The translations under genes were made by a program, and so were the position numbers. 64,000 nt of DNA, from positions 124,001 to 188,000 of the forward strand of contig JADGKB010000011.1 in assembly GCA_027604185.1 (NCBI GenBank), written 5' to 3'. This stretch comes from Boothiomyces macroporosus (taxonomy: Eukaryota > Chytridiomycota > Chytridiomycetes > Rhizophydiales > Terramycetaceae). Shown piece by piece: positions 20,805 to 31,045 of the stretch; the stretch's first letter is position 1, and the number at the start of each line of letters is the position of its first letter. The notes below the pieces were generated by a model. The model worked only from the letters and a program-made list of their open reading frames with translations, made no database searches and was not told where the DNA came from.

Positions 20805-21106
20805 AGTGAAATGACGTTTACTCCAACTAAAATTAGAAATCAGGCGGTGTAAAATATTTAAAAGAAATAAATTAAACTTGGAATTTCACTTCATATATTT
20901 CTTTTATTTGCAGCAAAAGCTGGTATTTGCAACTTAGTATCAAAGTTGAACAAATTTAAAAATGTACAGCAAAAATTTGCTGACATGTATAATTTCTCTC
21001 CTTTAATTCCCACCTTGTATAGTACCATTAATATTACATCACAATTTGTAAAGTTAAAGCTCTACCAAATTCAGGGTGGAAAAAAACTTTGCCACGACGA
21101 GCAAAC
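20805..21106. other. Intergenic region with an unassigned short ORF
   Basis: Separates divergent genes (7-TM copy B and the permease). A plus-strand open frame from about 20946 (MNKFKNVQQKFADMY) runs to 21158 in another frame across the permease first exon. It could be a leader ORF or a short gene, but nothing else supports it. Confidence 0.3.
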
Positions 21107-23322
21107 ATGGATGCTCTCAATACTAGAAGAGTCGGAACATATAAAAAAGTACAGCTGATTTAATATCCAGTTAATAACTTCAAAAAAGTTGGGGTTTTGG
21201 GGAGCCATAGCGCTTCTGTTCAACAGCGCATCTGGACCAGGTATTCCATTTACACCAGGCAACTTTCAATCTCCAGGAGTGATATATTCAGCAATTTGCT
21301 ATTTCGTCTTGACCTTTATTGCTGGGTACTCAAATCTGTTTATTATTGTACCGAAATACTAATTTTAGGTTATTTCGTTTTAACCCTAGGAAGCTATGCA
21401 AGCCATACCGGGAAACAAACACTTTCAAGGGGATGTGGAATATGGGACTTTGATTAATTTTTACTTTGAGCCCTGGAAGCATCTATTAGGACAAGGTCTT
21501 TTATTTGGGGCACTGCAATCGAATGCAATTCAGGGAATCATTCTTTCGGCGCAGGTAATTCCGTCATAACTGGAGGCTATTGATCATTTATTCGTTACAG
21601 CATTTGGAAAATCATGTGGATTATCATTTACCAAAGGCTGGGTTTGTTCTTCCACCCATACAGATACTCTAGGAAACTATTTACCTTCTCCATTTGGAAA
21701 TGAATTCGTATTATTCACTCTTGGATTCGTTGTTGTATTCTTTCTTACAGTACCTCTCGGTTTGGTGAATTTGGACGATAATATTTGGGTTCAATATGGT
21801 AAACCATGATTGAACAAAGGCTCATTTATATTTTCGGTGTTTATGATACTGCAATGGAACGCAGCAGGTATCGTTGAGGGCCTTCATTTGGACTACATCA
21901 CACCTCCCATTTCTAGCACATCTGTAGCTTCATACGGGAATGTTTTGGGTACGGCAATGCTGAATCTGGCAACCACGACCATCATTCCTTCCTGGATTAA
22001 CATAAAGGTAATACAAGGCTAACATGTAGCAAAAAGAAGTTAATGTACAGCATTGTGTGTGGACATCAATGTCTATTATTACTGCTGTATATGTATTGGT
22101 TGGAATTATTTGTAATTATCTTTAATATGTAGTGGCGGCTAGTTTTCCTAACCTTGGTAATGATAGTGTTTTGATCCACTTGTTAAGTGATGGGAAACCG
22201 GCTGTGCTAACTGCAATTACCGTATACGCATTTGGGTTTGTAATGCTAATCCCTTCAATTCCAGTATCATTGATTATTTCCAGAGAAAATTTGGTTCAAA
22301 ACAAAGTGCTTAGCGATAAAGTTGCAAGCGCAGTTGCATTCATTACTCCCTGGATAGTAGCGATTCCATTTCTTACTGGTGACAATTTACAACTGTTTCA
22401 AGTCATTACTTCAGCAATTTTTGTAGCAACATCGAATTTCATCCTTCCAATGTTGATTTATTTCAAGTGCGTAGAATTTAGAAAGACTTATAATGCGGAA
22501 AGAAAGCTGACAGATCATCAAAAAGATCTGTTACGTGCAATTCACCGAGCTTCATCCAAAGTCTCCAGATATCTTGATAATTTAGATAAACCCGAAGTAA
22601 AAGTGACTGAAGCTCCCACCGTTCGTACAAGCACTGATGAAGCATTGCTGCCTACACAGAATAATAGCATGTATAAAACCGGAAATAACCACTCCAATGC
22701 TTCAGTGTATTCCCTGGATTTATTACCTTCTCAAAGAAAAGAGCTCCTTGCAGAAGTGTCAAAACAACAATTGTTAGCCGGAGAAGAAAGTTCAAAAACA
22801 CTGGATTCTGCGGAAATTTGGGGCAATGAAGATGTGCCCGACCCTGACATGGATGATATGATTGCCAGGAAACAAACAGAAAACGTTGGGACTTTGGGAA
22901 GTAAATATAGAACTGGTACACTTTCAGGGTTGTTTACATTTGGAAGAAAGAAAGATGAATCGCCAATGGAAGCTGTTGGTACATCTTCTCGTCTACATCT
23001 ATCTCCCCATGATGTTCCTGGTTTCTCTGATTCTTCGATTCGAATCCCGTTAAATGACATGACTGAGAATGTCACACCTAGAGTTTCGCAAAATGATATA
23101 TATTTGGCTACTTTGCAACGAAACATTCCTAAAGAGGACTTGACAAGAATCGGCACACTGCCTATGCATCCAAAGTTTAGAACCCCTGCGTTTAGAACAG
23201 TTCCGTCATGGCTTCCGTTCAGGGGAGACGATGTTGCTAAAATTGTGCTTGTTATCACATCAATAATTACAGTAATGACTATAGCAGTTAATATCTATCA
23301 ACTAGCTAATCCTTCCAGCTAA
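21107..23322 (+). CDS. Amino-acid-permease-like transporter with long cytosolic tail, copy 1
   Basis: Seven exons (21107-21148, 21171-21347, 21390-21554, 21576-21798, 21820-22007, 22030-22111, 22133-23322), 2067 nt, 688 aa. The membrane domain begins KKLGFWGAIALLFNSASGPG, the helix-1 glycine stretch typical of AAAP/APC-superfamily carriers, with EAMQAIPGNKHFQ and PSWINIK as further landmarks and about eleven helices. A hydrophilic tail of about 270 residues follows, then a conserved FRTPAFRTVPSWLPF block and a last helix. Substrate unknown; amino acids are the family default. A paralogue lies on the other strand at 28.3-30.6 kb. The join between exons 2 and 3 uses two abutting introns. Confidence 0.82.
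21348..21389 (+). other. Two 21-nt introns back to back with no exon between
   Basis: The first unit starts gtaccg and ends ttttag; the second starts gttatt and ends ccctag. Each has its own TAAT/TAAC branch-like site. Removal of both joins L-F-I-I to E-A-M-Q-A-I-P, the sequence found uninterrupted in the paralogue (L-F-L-V-E-S-M-Q-A-I-P). Removal of only one leaves 21 extra bases. Confidence 0.65.
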
Positions 23323-23348
23323 AAAGTACATATTAAGATAATACAAAT

Positions 23349-23663
23349 TTATTTACTTGAACGTTTTTCTTTTGCCCTTCTTCTAGCAAGTACAGGCACA
23401 AATGCGATAGGAGACTCTCCAAAGCTGGAACTGGCAAATGAGGACCAGGAAGAAGATAGAATCTCTTGGTCGCTGCTTTCTAGCGTATTAATTTTCCCAA
23501 GCTCTGCAACCGATACTGTGTTTACATAGTTTCTTGACACGCAACTCCCACGATAATCGATTTGCTGACAGAGCGTAGAGCAATAAGTTCTATTAGGATA
23601 AGTAGCTTTTTCACAGGTTATACACCAGTTATAATTCATGCACTGTTTATGCTCACATGGCAT
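23349..23663 (-). CDS. Small Cys-rich zinc-binding protein, ECL1-like
   Basis: Single exon, 104 aa. The N-terminal half carries C-x4-C-x5-C-x2-C (MPCEHKQCMNYNWCITCEK) followed by YCSTLCQQIDYRGSC, a pattern like the Ecl1 family of fungal lifespan and stress regulators (C-x-x-C then YCS-x-x-C). The rest is Ser-rich and ends in a basic RRRAKEKRSSK tail that could direct it to the nucleus. Its gene is divergent from the methyltransferase gene with about 185 bp between starts. Family assignment is from the motif only. Confidence 0.55.
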   Translation of the reverse strand: MPCEHKQCMNYNWCITCEKATYPNRTYCSTLCQQIDYRGSCVSRNYVNTVSVAELGKINTLESSDQEILSSSWSSFASSSFGESPIAFVPVLARRRAKEKRSSK

Positions 23664-23849
23664 TTATACTGTTTCATTCAGCTTATCACCGTGTGACTGG
23701 CTCTTTATCCACCTTATCAGTGAAGATCAGAAAACATCGCTAATGACTCTTAATATACCGCTTGCTGTAATCGGTTGAATCCCAGCCCAAACTCTCAAAT
23801 ATCAAAGTCTGTAAAAGGAAAGTGGATTTTTCGTTTTTGTGTTTGAGGA

Positions 23850-24863
23850 ATGGGAATTGCTGAGCGACTGATTGAATCCAAGTACGTTCCGGATTTCGTT
23901 ATCAGAATTGTTTTCAGAATCGTATTATATTTCACCAGACAGAACCCATCACCGGTTCAAATTGCCAAACAAAAATTGGAATTCATTAAAAGCTTGAAAG
24001 CAAAGAAGATTGCAGTGGATACTAACGAAGCTAATGCACCGTATGATTTCCCAACCCAGTTCTATCAAAACTTTTTGGGACCAAACCTCAAGTACTCTGC
24101 GAATTATTTTGAACAGAATTCTTCGCTTGAAGAGTCTGAGGTACGCATGATGGAGATTTACTGCAAGAATAGCGGGTTGAAAGATGGAATGCATGTGCTT
24201 GATATCGGATGTGGTTGGGGCTCTCTGGTCTTTTACATTGCGAAAAACTATCCAAACTGCAAGATTACTGCACTTACACATTCAAATTCACAAATTGCAT
24301 TCATTAGATCAAAAGCTGTTAATTTAGGTTGCGATATTACGGTTATTTCTGCCGACATTAGTACTTTTGAAGCTGAAAACAAGTTTGACATGATATTCGC
24401 GGTAGAAGTATTAGAGTACATGCAAAATTATGAGCTACTCTTTGAAAAACTGTCTGGGTGGATGAAACCAAATGGGTATTTATACACGCATATTTTCTGT
24501 CACAAGGATACACCTGTTGAATTAATCGCCCCAGACCAAGACTCTTGGATGTTCAAATTCTTTTGTAGAGGCGGCACGTTACCTTCTGAAGACTTGTTTT
24601 TGTGGTTCCAAAAAGATTTGGTGGTAGAATCCAGATATACCTTCCCAGGAACGCATTACTCCAAGACTGCAAATACATGGATTGAAAATATGGACAAGAA
24701 CAAGGAATCAATTCTTGAAATATTCCATCAAGTTTACAAGGACGAAGCTTTTGTATGGTTCAAGAGATGGAGGTTCTTTGCGATGATGGTTGCAGAAATC
24801 TTTGGATCGAATGGAGGAAATGATTGGCTCATAGTACACTACTTGTTCAAGAATAGAAAATAA
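23850..24863 (+). CDS. CFA-synthase / coclaurine-N-methyltransferase-like SAM methyltransferase
   Basis: Single exon, 337 aa. The SAM-binding motif LDIGCGWGSLVFYIAKNYP lies near residue 117, with ITALTHSNSQ and the acidic end of strand 4 (FDMIFAVEVLEYM). The surrounding signature (FYQNFLGPNLKYSANYF before motif I; HYSKTANTWIENM and WRFFAMMVAEIFG after it) is that of the cyclopropane-fatty-acid-synthase-like clade that includes plant coclaurine N-methyltransferases and fungal and protist homologues. Substrate may be a lipid or an amine; I cannot decide. No signal peptide; the N-terminus is hydrophobic (FVIRIVFRIVLYF) and may touch a membrane. Confidence 0.85.
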   Translation: MGIAERLIESKYVPDFVIRIVFRIVLYFTRQNPSPVQIAKQKLEFIKSLKAKKIAVDTNEANAPYDFPTQFYQNFLGPNLKYSANYFEQNSSLEESEVRMMEIYCKNSGLKDGMHVLDIGCGWGSLVFYIAKNYPNCKITALTHSNSQIAFIRSKAVNLGCDITVISADISTFEAENKFDMIFAVEVLEYMQNYELLFEKLSGWMKPNGYLYTHIFCHKDTPVELIAPDQDSWMFKFFCRGGTLPSEDLFLWFQKDLVVESRYTFPGTHYSKTANTWIENMDKNKESILEIFHQVYKDEAFVWFKRWRFFAMMVAEIFGSNGGNDWLIVHYLFKNRK

Positions 24864-24881
24864 AAAAACAGTTTTATCTAA

Positions 24882-25717
24882 CTACAAAATGTTTGAATAA
24901 GCCAATTCAGCAGCGCGTAACAACTGATTGAGGGAATTTTGAGGATATTCATGTACTTGATTAGTATCGGTTGCCATTATTCCCCACCGATCAGCTTCAA
25001 CCCACTTGTCACTGATTTTCGCTTCAAGGCGATACCCATGTGAAAGTATATTTTCAAAGGATGACAAATATTGATAATAACTCTTTCTAACGACATCGTC
25101 ATTAGGATTTCTTGGATTGATCCCAGTAGCAGGCTTGAATCTTCTTGCTTTTGTTGGTAGTATTTCCTCCTCAGAAGATGAATGGTGCTCTTCGATTTTC
25201 TTTGGTTTCCTTTGCGAAATAGACTTACTTTGAGCAAACTCTTCAATATTAATACTATTCAATTGCGCTTCATTGCCTCCCGTAGTGTCCAGGATCTGTT
25301 CCCATAGCCTTCTTAGCTTTGCTCGATCGAATCCAACACAGGCTTTCAGCTGTCGGCATATTCGCTCTTTATGGGGAGTGATAGGCATATCAGATAACTC
25401 CTAAATTAGCAATCAAATACTTTGATTATGGTTGCGCATTCCAGGAAGCGATACGTTGAGGCTCTTGAAACATTCCATCTCTTCTTGAAATAACCTTCCA
25501 GGCTGCTAGACATGCACCGATATAGCCTTTGAGCAACAATTAGTTGTATAGCATAGCATGTGTTCATAAATTCGCTTTGTTTCCTTTCAAATGGCTGTTC
25601 ATTGTATAGTTTCGTATTGCATATCTTGAGGGCATTCCTCGCTATTCTCGATTCTTGCTTCAGCAGCTCTGATTTATCGCCATCCTGCTTGTGAGTCATC
25701 GACGACCGGCTATTCAT
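24882..25717 (-). CDS. Unknown protein with helix-turn-helix-like centre
   Basis: Two exons (25717-25421, 25400-24882) joined across a 20-nt intron give 816 nt, 271 aa if translation starts at the ATG at 25717. The join yields TIIKELSDMPITPHKERICR. The central block (LEGYFKKRWNVSRASTYRFL, then LPxxE-like PHKERICRQLKAC and LRRLWEQIL) resembles ParB/phage-type HTH modules that also occur in fungal proteins of unknown role. A Ser/Glu low-complexity run (HHSSSEEEI) and a basic patch (KARRFKP) follow. The start is uncertain; more 5' sequence could be coding. Confidence 0.5.
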
Positions 25718-26176
25718 TGTCCAACTGTGCAAGAGACAGATTCGAATTGTGCGCGAATTTTTGACCGCAAGTTGTTCGTGATAAACTCAGCATATACCAT
25801 ATCCGTAAGAATCGCGACATGTCAATCACAATATTGAAAATGGTCAGTTTAAATCTCAATAGTCTGCCTTTGATGGAACACATTGTTGCTTCATTAGAAT
25901 GGGGATCTTTCAAGGTTAATGGTATGTATCCACAAATTTGCTGCTAGGACGAGCATTGACCATCCAGTATCTCCTATTGGTTCAACTGTGAATCCCTTTT
26001 AAAACCACCTACAAAAGGTTCCTCAAAGATCTTGGGTAAAACTAAAAAGGCAGCCATAGTCAAAACAGACTGGATTGTAAAGCACATGGCGAGGCGAAAA
26101 AGGTTATAATTACTTATTCAACGAAAGGTTCTTACCAGTGCAGTTATTTTTGCCACACCATTTTTCGCCTCCAAAA
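25718..26176. other. Divergent intergenic region upstream of FAT1-like gene
   Basis: About 460 bp between an unrecognised minus-strand gene and the plus-strand acyl-CoA synthetase gene. A minus-strand frame (25710-25913) exists but does not join convincingly to the downstream gene. No other feature seen. Confidence 0.35.
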
Positions 26177-28310
26177 ATGCATTTGCTAAACAAATGCTTG
26201 CTGTTACTTGTAATTGCCAACTATATCAGTGACTTGAAACATATCGCCTCTGTATTATTCGTTGGATATTGTCTAGTAATTACAAATACCAAAGCAAATT
26301 TTGTTGGCCAATCCCTTCTGTTCTGGATATTATTTGCTTTCAGTTGGAGAGAAATTGATCAAATTGCCGTACATGTACCGCTTGCTTCCAGTCTCGCTCT
26401 AAAGACAGTAATTTCAATTGCGGGCTACTTTACTCTTCCCCAACTCTGGAACTATGGTGGAAAGCCGGATCCATTCAATTTATCGCTGGAGCTTCACTTT
26501 ATAAAGAAAATGATCATTCCAATACTAAAGGTGAAACTATTCAGCCTTTACCAAAGGGTTTTCAAAAAATCAGGGAGTTTTGTTGTTGATGAATGGTTGG
26601 CGACAGTTCAAAAACATCCTACCAAAGAAGCAATTGTGATGACCCAAGACAGAACGCTAACTTTTACCGAGTTGAACAAAGGTAGCCCTTACTGATGTAG
26701 AAATGAATCAAATTGCGTCTATTTTACAAAGAAAGGGGGTCAGACCAAAAGAAACAGTATCTATTATACTTGAAAATTCTCCAGAGTTTATTGCCACTTG
26801 GTATGCACTGTTGAAAATTGGTGCAGAGTGTGCGTTCGTGAATACCAACTTGCAAAGTGAGTCCCTTGAGCATGCATTGAAGATTTCATCTGGAAAAGTA
26901 ATCGTGACTCACGAATCTCTACTTGTCAATCTGGAAACGATCGATTATTCAGATTATGATGTCTACTTTTTTGGAGAGAATCAATTCACGCCTTTTACGC
27001 GTATCGTATTATCTGAAGGCAGTGTACAAGAACCGTCTCCCACATTGCGTGCAAACGTGCTACCGAATGATCCGGCAATATATGTGTATACATCTGGCAC
27101 GACTGGAATGCCAAAAGCAGCTGTGATCTCCCACACCCGTTTGTTTACTGGCTGCCATGTACTTTCTGCAATCGCTGGTATCCATTGGAAAGATAGGTTC
27201 TATATATGCCTGCCATTGTATCACGCGTCTGCCTCAATTCTTGGAATAGGAACAATGATTAGTTACGGCACCACAATAATCCTATCAAAAAAGTTTTCAG
27301 CGACCCATTTTACCTCGCATTGTAAAGCTTATGGAGTGACTGGTGCTCAGTATATAGGAGAAATCTGCAGATACTTGTTGAATACGCCAGTAGACTCAGA
27401 GAAAGACAGGGATCACAGTATTCGATTTATGGTTGGGAATGGTTTAGGACAGGATATATGGCTTGAATTTAAAAAAAGATTTGGGATTCCAAAGATTGCA
27501 GAATTTTACTCTTCAACAGAAGGCAACATTGGAATATTCAACATCCAGGAAAACGATAATTATGGGGTGGGATCTGTTGGCCGTCTTGGGTTACTCACAG
27601 GGTAATTTCTTGCATAATTTAGTACAATGAGCAAAAGAACAATTATAAGAATTGATCATGTTACGGGCGTGGCGGTTAGGGATTCAAGTGGAAACTGTAT
27701 TATATGTAAGGATAATGAGCCTGGTGAGTTTGTTGGGCAAATCAAACCAGGTGATCCGCAAGCAGACTTTAAGGGATACAAGGGAGATCCCGATAAAACT
27801 GAAAAGAAAATATTACGGAATGTATTCAAAAAAGGCGACATGTACTTTCGTTCGGGTGATATCGTAAAGCGAGATAGATTTGGCTACATTTACTTTCTAG
27901 ATCGAATTGGAGATACTTTTCGATGGAAAGGTGAAAATGTTTCTACCACTGAAGTATCCAAAGCTTTCACTGGCCTTGAAGGGGTAGAAGAAGCAAATGT
28001 ATATGGTGTAGCTGTTCCAAAGCATGATGGACGAGCGGGTATGGCTTCACTCGGCGTCAATACCGATTTTGATATTTCAAGTCTGTATGAAAATCTTTGC
28101 TACAAGCTCCCTGCATACGCTGTCCCCGTATTCATTCGTATAGCCTCTAAACCTCACATTACCGGAACTTACAAGCAAATCAAAACAGTACTGCGAGATG
28201 AAGGCTGTAGCCCTTCGATTGTGACTGATGATTTATACGTTCTACAAGAAAAACAGTACCAGAAACTTACTGTTGAAAAATATGAAAATCTAGGAACATT
28301 AAAACTATAG
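26177..28310 (+). CDS. FAT1: FATP/Fat1-type very-long-chain acyl-CoA synthetase and fatty-acid transporter
   Basis: Takes up long-chain fatty acids and activates them to acyl-CoA at ER or peroxisome membranes. Three exons (26177-26681, 26701-27601, 27623-28310), introns 19 and 21 nt, 697 aa. Hydrophobic N-terminal helices (CLLLLVIANYIS) precede the adenylation domain: FIATWYALLKIGAECAFVNT, the AMP-binding motif YVYTSGTTGMPKAA (near residue 310), FYSSTEGNIG, and the VLACS-type FRSGDIVKRDRFGYIYFLDR with GDTFRWKGENVST. All are SLC27/Fat1 signatures. The GTG upstream of 26177 is not needed; the ATG at 26177 gives a good start. Confidence 0.92.
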
Positions 28311-28342
28311 TTTCTTTATTATTAAAATAAATGCAATCAACT

Positions 28343-30582
28343 TTACAGGAAAACTAACTGGAATATAATATTTCCCACACTTACAACTATAGTTGTACAA
28401 AGTAAAGTAGATGCAATTACTTTGGGTGGAATTGGTATCCATTTTGGGACAGCTCTAAATGGCGGAGCTTTAAATCTGGGATCTCTCGGCAGAGAAGATG
28501 AACATTCGGAAAGCTTGCTGCCTCCACTAGCAGAGGAGGTCCGACGCATACTCTTGACACTTGGTACAGACAATTCATTTGTCTGAACGTTGACAACTTC
28601 CAGAGGAATATCGAGGTCCTCTTCAATTGGATGTTCATCTCTTGTTTCAGGATCAGGAACATCGTCTTGAAACCAATCAGTGTTAATCCATTCCTGGGTG
28701 GCATCTAGATATTTCACATCTTTTAATTTGGGGTATTCTTCAGCAGACTTGCGTGGCTCTCTAACAGTTACTTTGGAATAGTCTTCCACGGTAGAGAAAG
28801 TACGCATTCTTTTCACAGGTATTTCTGCACCAATTGTCTCGATACTTTGAGATATATCTGCCCTTGGATCAACAAATGTATTGGGATGAAGTACCGGGTA
28901 ATCAGTGTTGGTACGCATTAACGTAACTTTGGCGTATTCATCTAGATATGGGAAGTCAGCAGTTCCCTCCCGCGGCATATCCCCTTGAGAAGACACTGAT
29001 CCCCTTTTCAACTTTCTAGAGTGTGTTCCAAGCAGCTGCTGAATTTCAGGTGCGATAATATCTTCAGGAATAATTTCGATTTCATGGTTGTTTTCAGGAT
29101 TCGATGACATTGGTGGTGTTAGTACTATTGTTGGTGGTACTGGGGCTTGAAGTAGCGCAACTGTTTTTAATTCAATAACCTTTGTCATTTCGGGAGCATT
29201 GTCATGAATGATACTGAGCAATTTCAACTGACGCAAAGACAAAACTAGTTGTTAATAATTCCCTACCTCTATTACGGTTAAATTCTTCACGAAATTTCAC
29301 ACATTTGAAATATATGAAAAATGGAAGAATGAAATTGGCAGAGGACACAAAAATCAGAGAAGTCCAAGTCAGAAACAAGAAGAGGTAGTCTCTTGTCTGA
29401 AGAGGAATTGCTATCAGACATGGAAGTATCACTGCGAGGAAAGTCGCAACTTTCCTTCCACAAACACCATTTTGCACTAGATTTTTGTAAGACACAATGA
29501 AATTGACGGGCACAGATGGAAGAAGCATAGTCAGAGAGTACAGAGCTACACTGATATTGCATAGGACCACTGGAGTCCCGGTACTGAGAAGCGAGGATAA
29601 GGAATTGTTGGAACTATTAATGTCAAATCCAAGAGCAAAAAATATTCCAATTACAATATAGAATACTGCGGTTATACTTAGCGTGAGCCACATAACAGAC
29701 TGAGTGTTTACATGCATTGCTTTGATATTCACCCAGGATGGAATGACAGTGGCACAACCCAGATTCATCATAATGGTACCCATCGTCTGACCATATGATA
29801 TATCTATAGGTGTATATATTGGCATCCTAGATCCGTCTAATCCGTTGACAATGGAAGCCTGCATCCATTGGGCAAGGACCAGCAAGGTCAACACGGCAGC
29901 CCCAATAGTTACAGTAACGTTGCTATCTAAATCTACAAATGCCAATGGAATACAAAGGATTAAGGTCACAATTAAACCAAGGGTAAAGAGCATCAATACC
30001 CTACCGAATGGGGAAGGTGATAATGTGTAATTGGCTGAGGAAACGCAGACCCATTCGAATCCCATTGATAGACCACACGTTCTTCCAAATAAATTCAGGA
30101 TGAACTGATCTACAGACTAGTTTTAGCTGGAACATACCTGAGCGCACAATACCAAACATTGAACAGCGTTGGACTGCAGTGCTGCATAGAGTACCATTTG
30201 GGCAAGCAAATGAGAGTTCCTACCAAAGTAGAAATTAACAAGAGTACTAAATTCGACATTCCCCTAAATGAAAAAAGGCTTACCTGAAAATGCTTGTTGC
30301 CTGGTATCGCTTGCATTGATTCTACAAGAAACAGATTACAAAACCCGGCGAGTATGGTGAATAGACCCTGATATTAAACAACGTATACATATGAAATGAT
30401 CGTTATCAGCCAGCCAGGTGATTGGAAATTTGAGGCTGTGTATGGTCTATGGTTAGTTGTAATTACACAGCGGGTCCACTGGCGGCATTGAATAGGAAAC
30501 ACACTCCGGCAAAAAATCCAATATTCTTCTGCTTCAACAACTATGTGAGAGAAATATTTACTTTTTCTATTGTGGACGACAT
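28343..30582 (-). CDS. Amino-acid-permease-like transporter with long cytosolic tail, copy 2
   Basis: Seven exons (30582-30562, 30540-30467, 30446-30389, 30367-30284, 30263-30138, 30116-29267, 29244-28343), introns 21, 20, 21, 20, 21 and 22 nt, 2115 nt, 704 aa. It aligns with copy 1 throughout: GFFAGVCFLFNAASGPAVPY, VESMQAIPGNKHFQGNVEF, CATVIPSWVNIKAMHV, and the tail block PRFKAPPFRAVPKWIPI before the last helix. The first exon codes for only seven residues. Only two of its six intron positions (after residue 7 and after the CAQ/SAQ motif) are shared with copy 1. Substrate unknown. Confidence 0.84.
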
Positions 30583-30653
30583 TTGAAAATTTGGAAACTG
30601 AATGCAGTTTTTTCAGGGTCTTTTTGAAACAAACACAAAACAAAAAACGGAAT

Positions 30654-31026
30654 ATGGCTCTGACAGTGTATATTATCCTACGGAAGGATTTGCTAAAGGT
30701 AAGCGGTGGTAACAAAGATGGCAGGATGGTCACAGGGTAGCATCATTGGTCAGGCTTGTCATGGAATGTCGAAAATGCTGTGGGAAAAACGGAACGACGA
30801 AGCAGTGATCAGATACATGGAGGATATGGATAATATGCACAAAGTGGTTCTTGAACTCAAAAACCTGAATCAAATGGAAACGCTGTCTACAACACTTTAC
30901 GAAAACAAAATCGAGTTCATTAGATGGGTCGAGATGCCAGAGAATACTCTCTCATGTCTGGTAACCAAACCGTATGCGCCGGATGATATCAAACCATTTC
31001 TAAAAAAGTGTAGTCTATACAAATAA
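30654..31026 (+). CDS. PTRHD1: PTRHD1-type putative peptidyl-tRNA hydrolase
   Basis: Two exons (30654-30698, 30718-31026), one 19-nt intron, 117 aa. The sequence YIILRKDLLKMAGWSQGSII, GQACHGMSK, MHKVVLELKNLNQMETL and WVEMPENTLSCLVTKPY matches the PTH2-fold protein PTRHD1, including the conserved Gln-Ala-Cys-His region. The family removes peptides from peptidyl-tRNA or is thought to; direct evidence for PTRHD1 is limited. Its stop is 19 bp from that of CCDC39 on the other strand. Confidence 0.88.
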
Positions 31027-31045
31027 ACACGTATTAAGCAAGTTT

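Noticed and set aside
21555..21575. A third TTG/CTG-type acceptor in the permease gene
   Set aside because: An ordinary AG three bases further on keeps frame and the conserved residues, so a normal 21-nt intron explains it.
22731..23258. 175-codon minus-strand ORF
   Set aside because: Lies wholly antisense to the disordered tail of permease copy 1; no independent evidence.
30706..30717. Upstream in-frame GTG-type start for the PTRHD1 ORF
   Set aside because: It lies inside the 19-nt intron; the spliced ATG at 30654 supplies the conserved first strand YIILRKDL.
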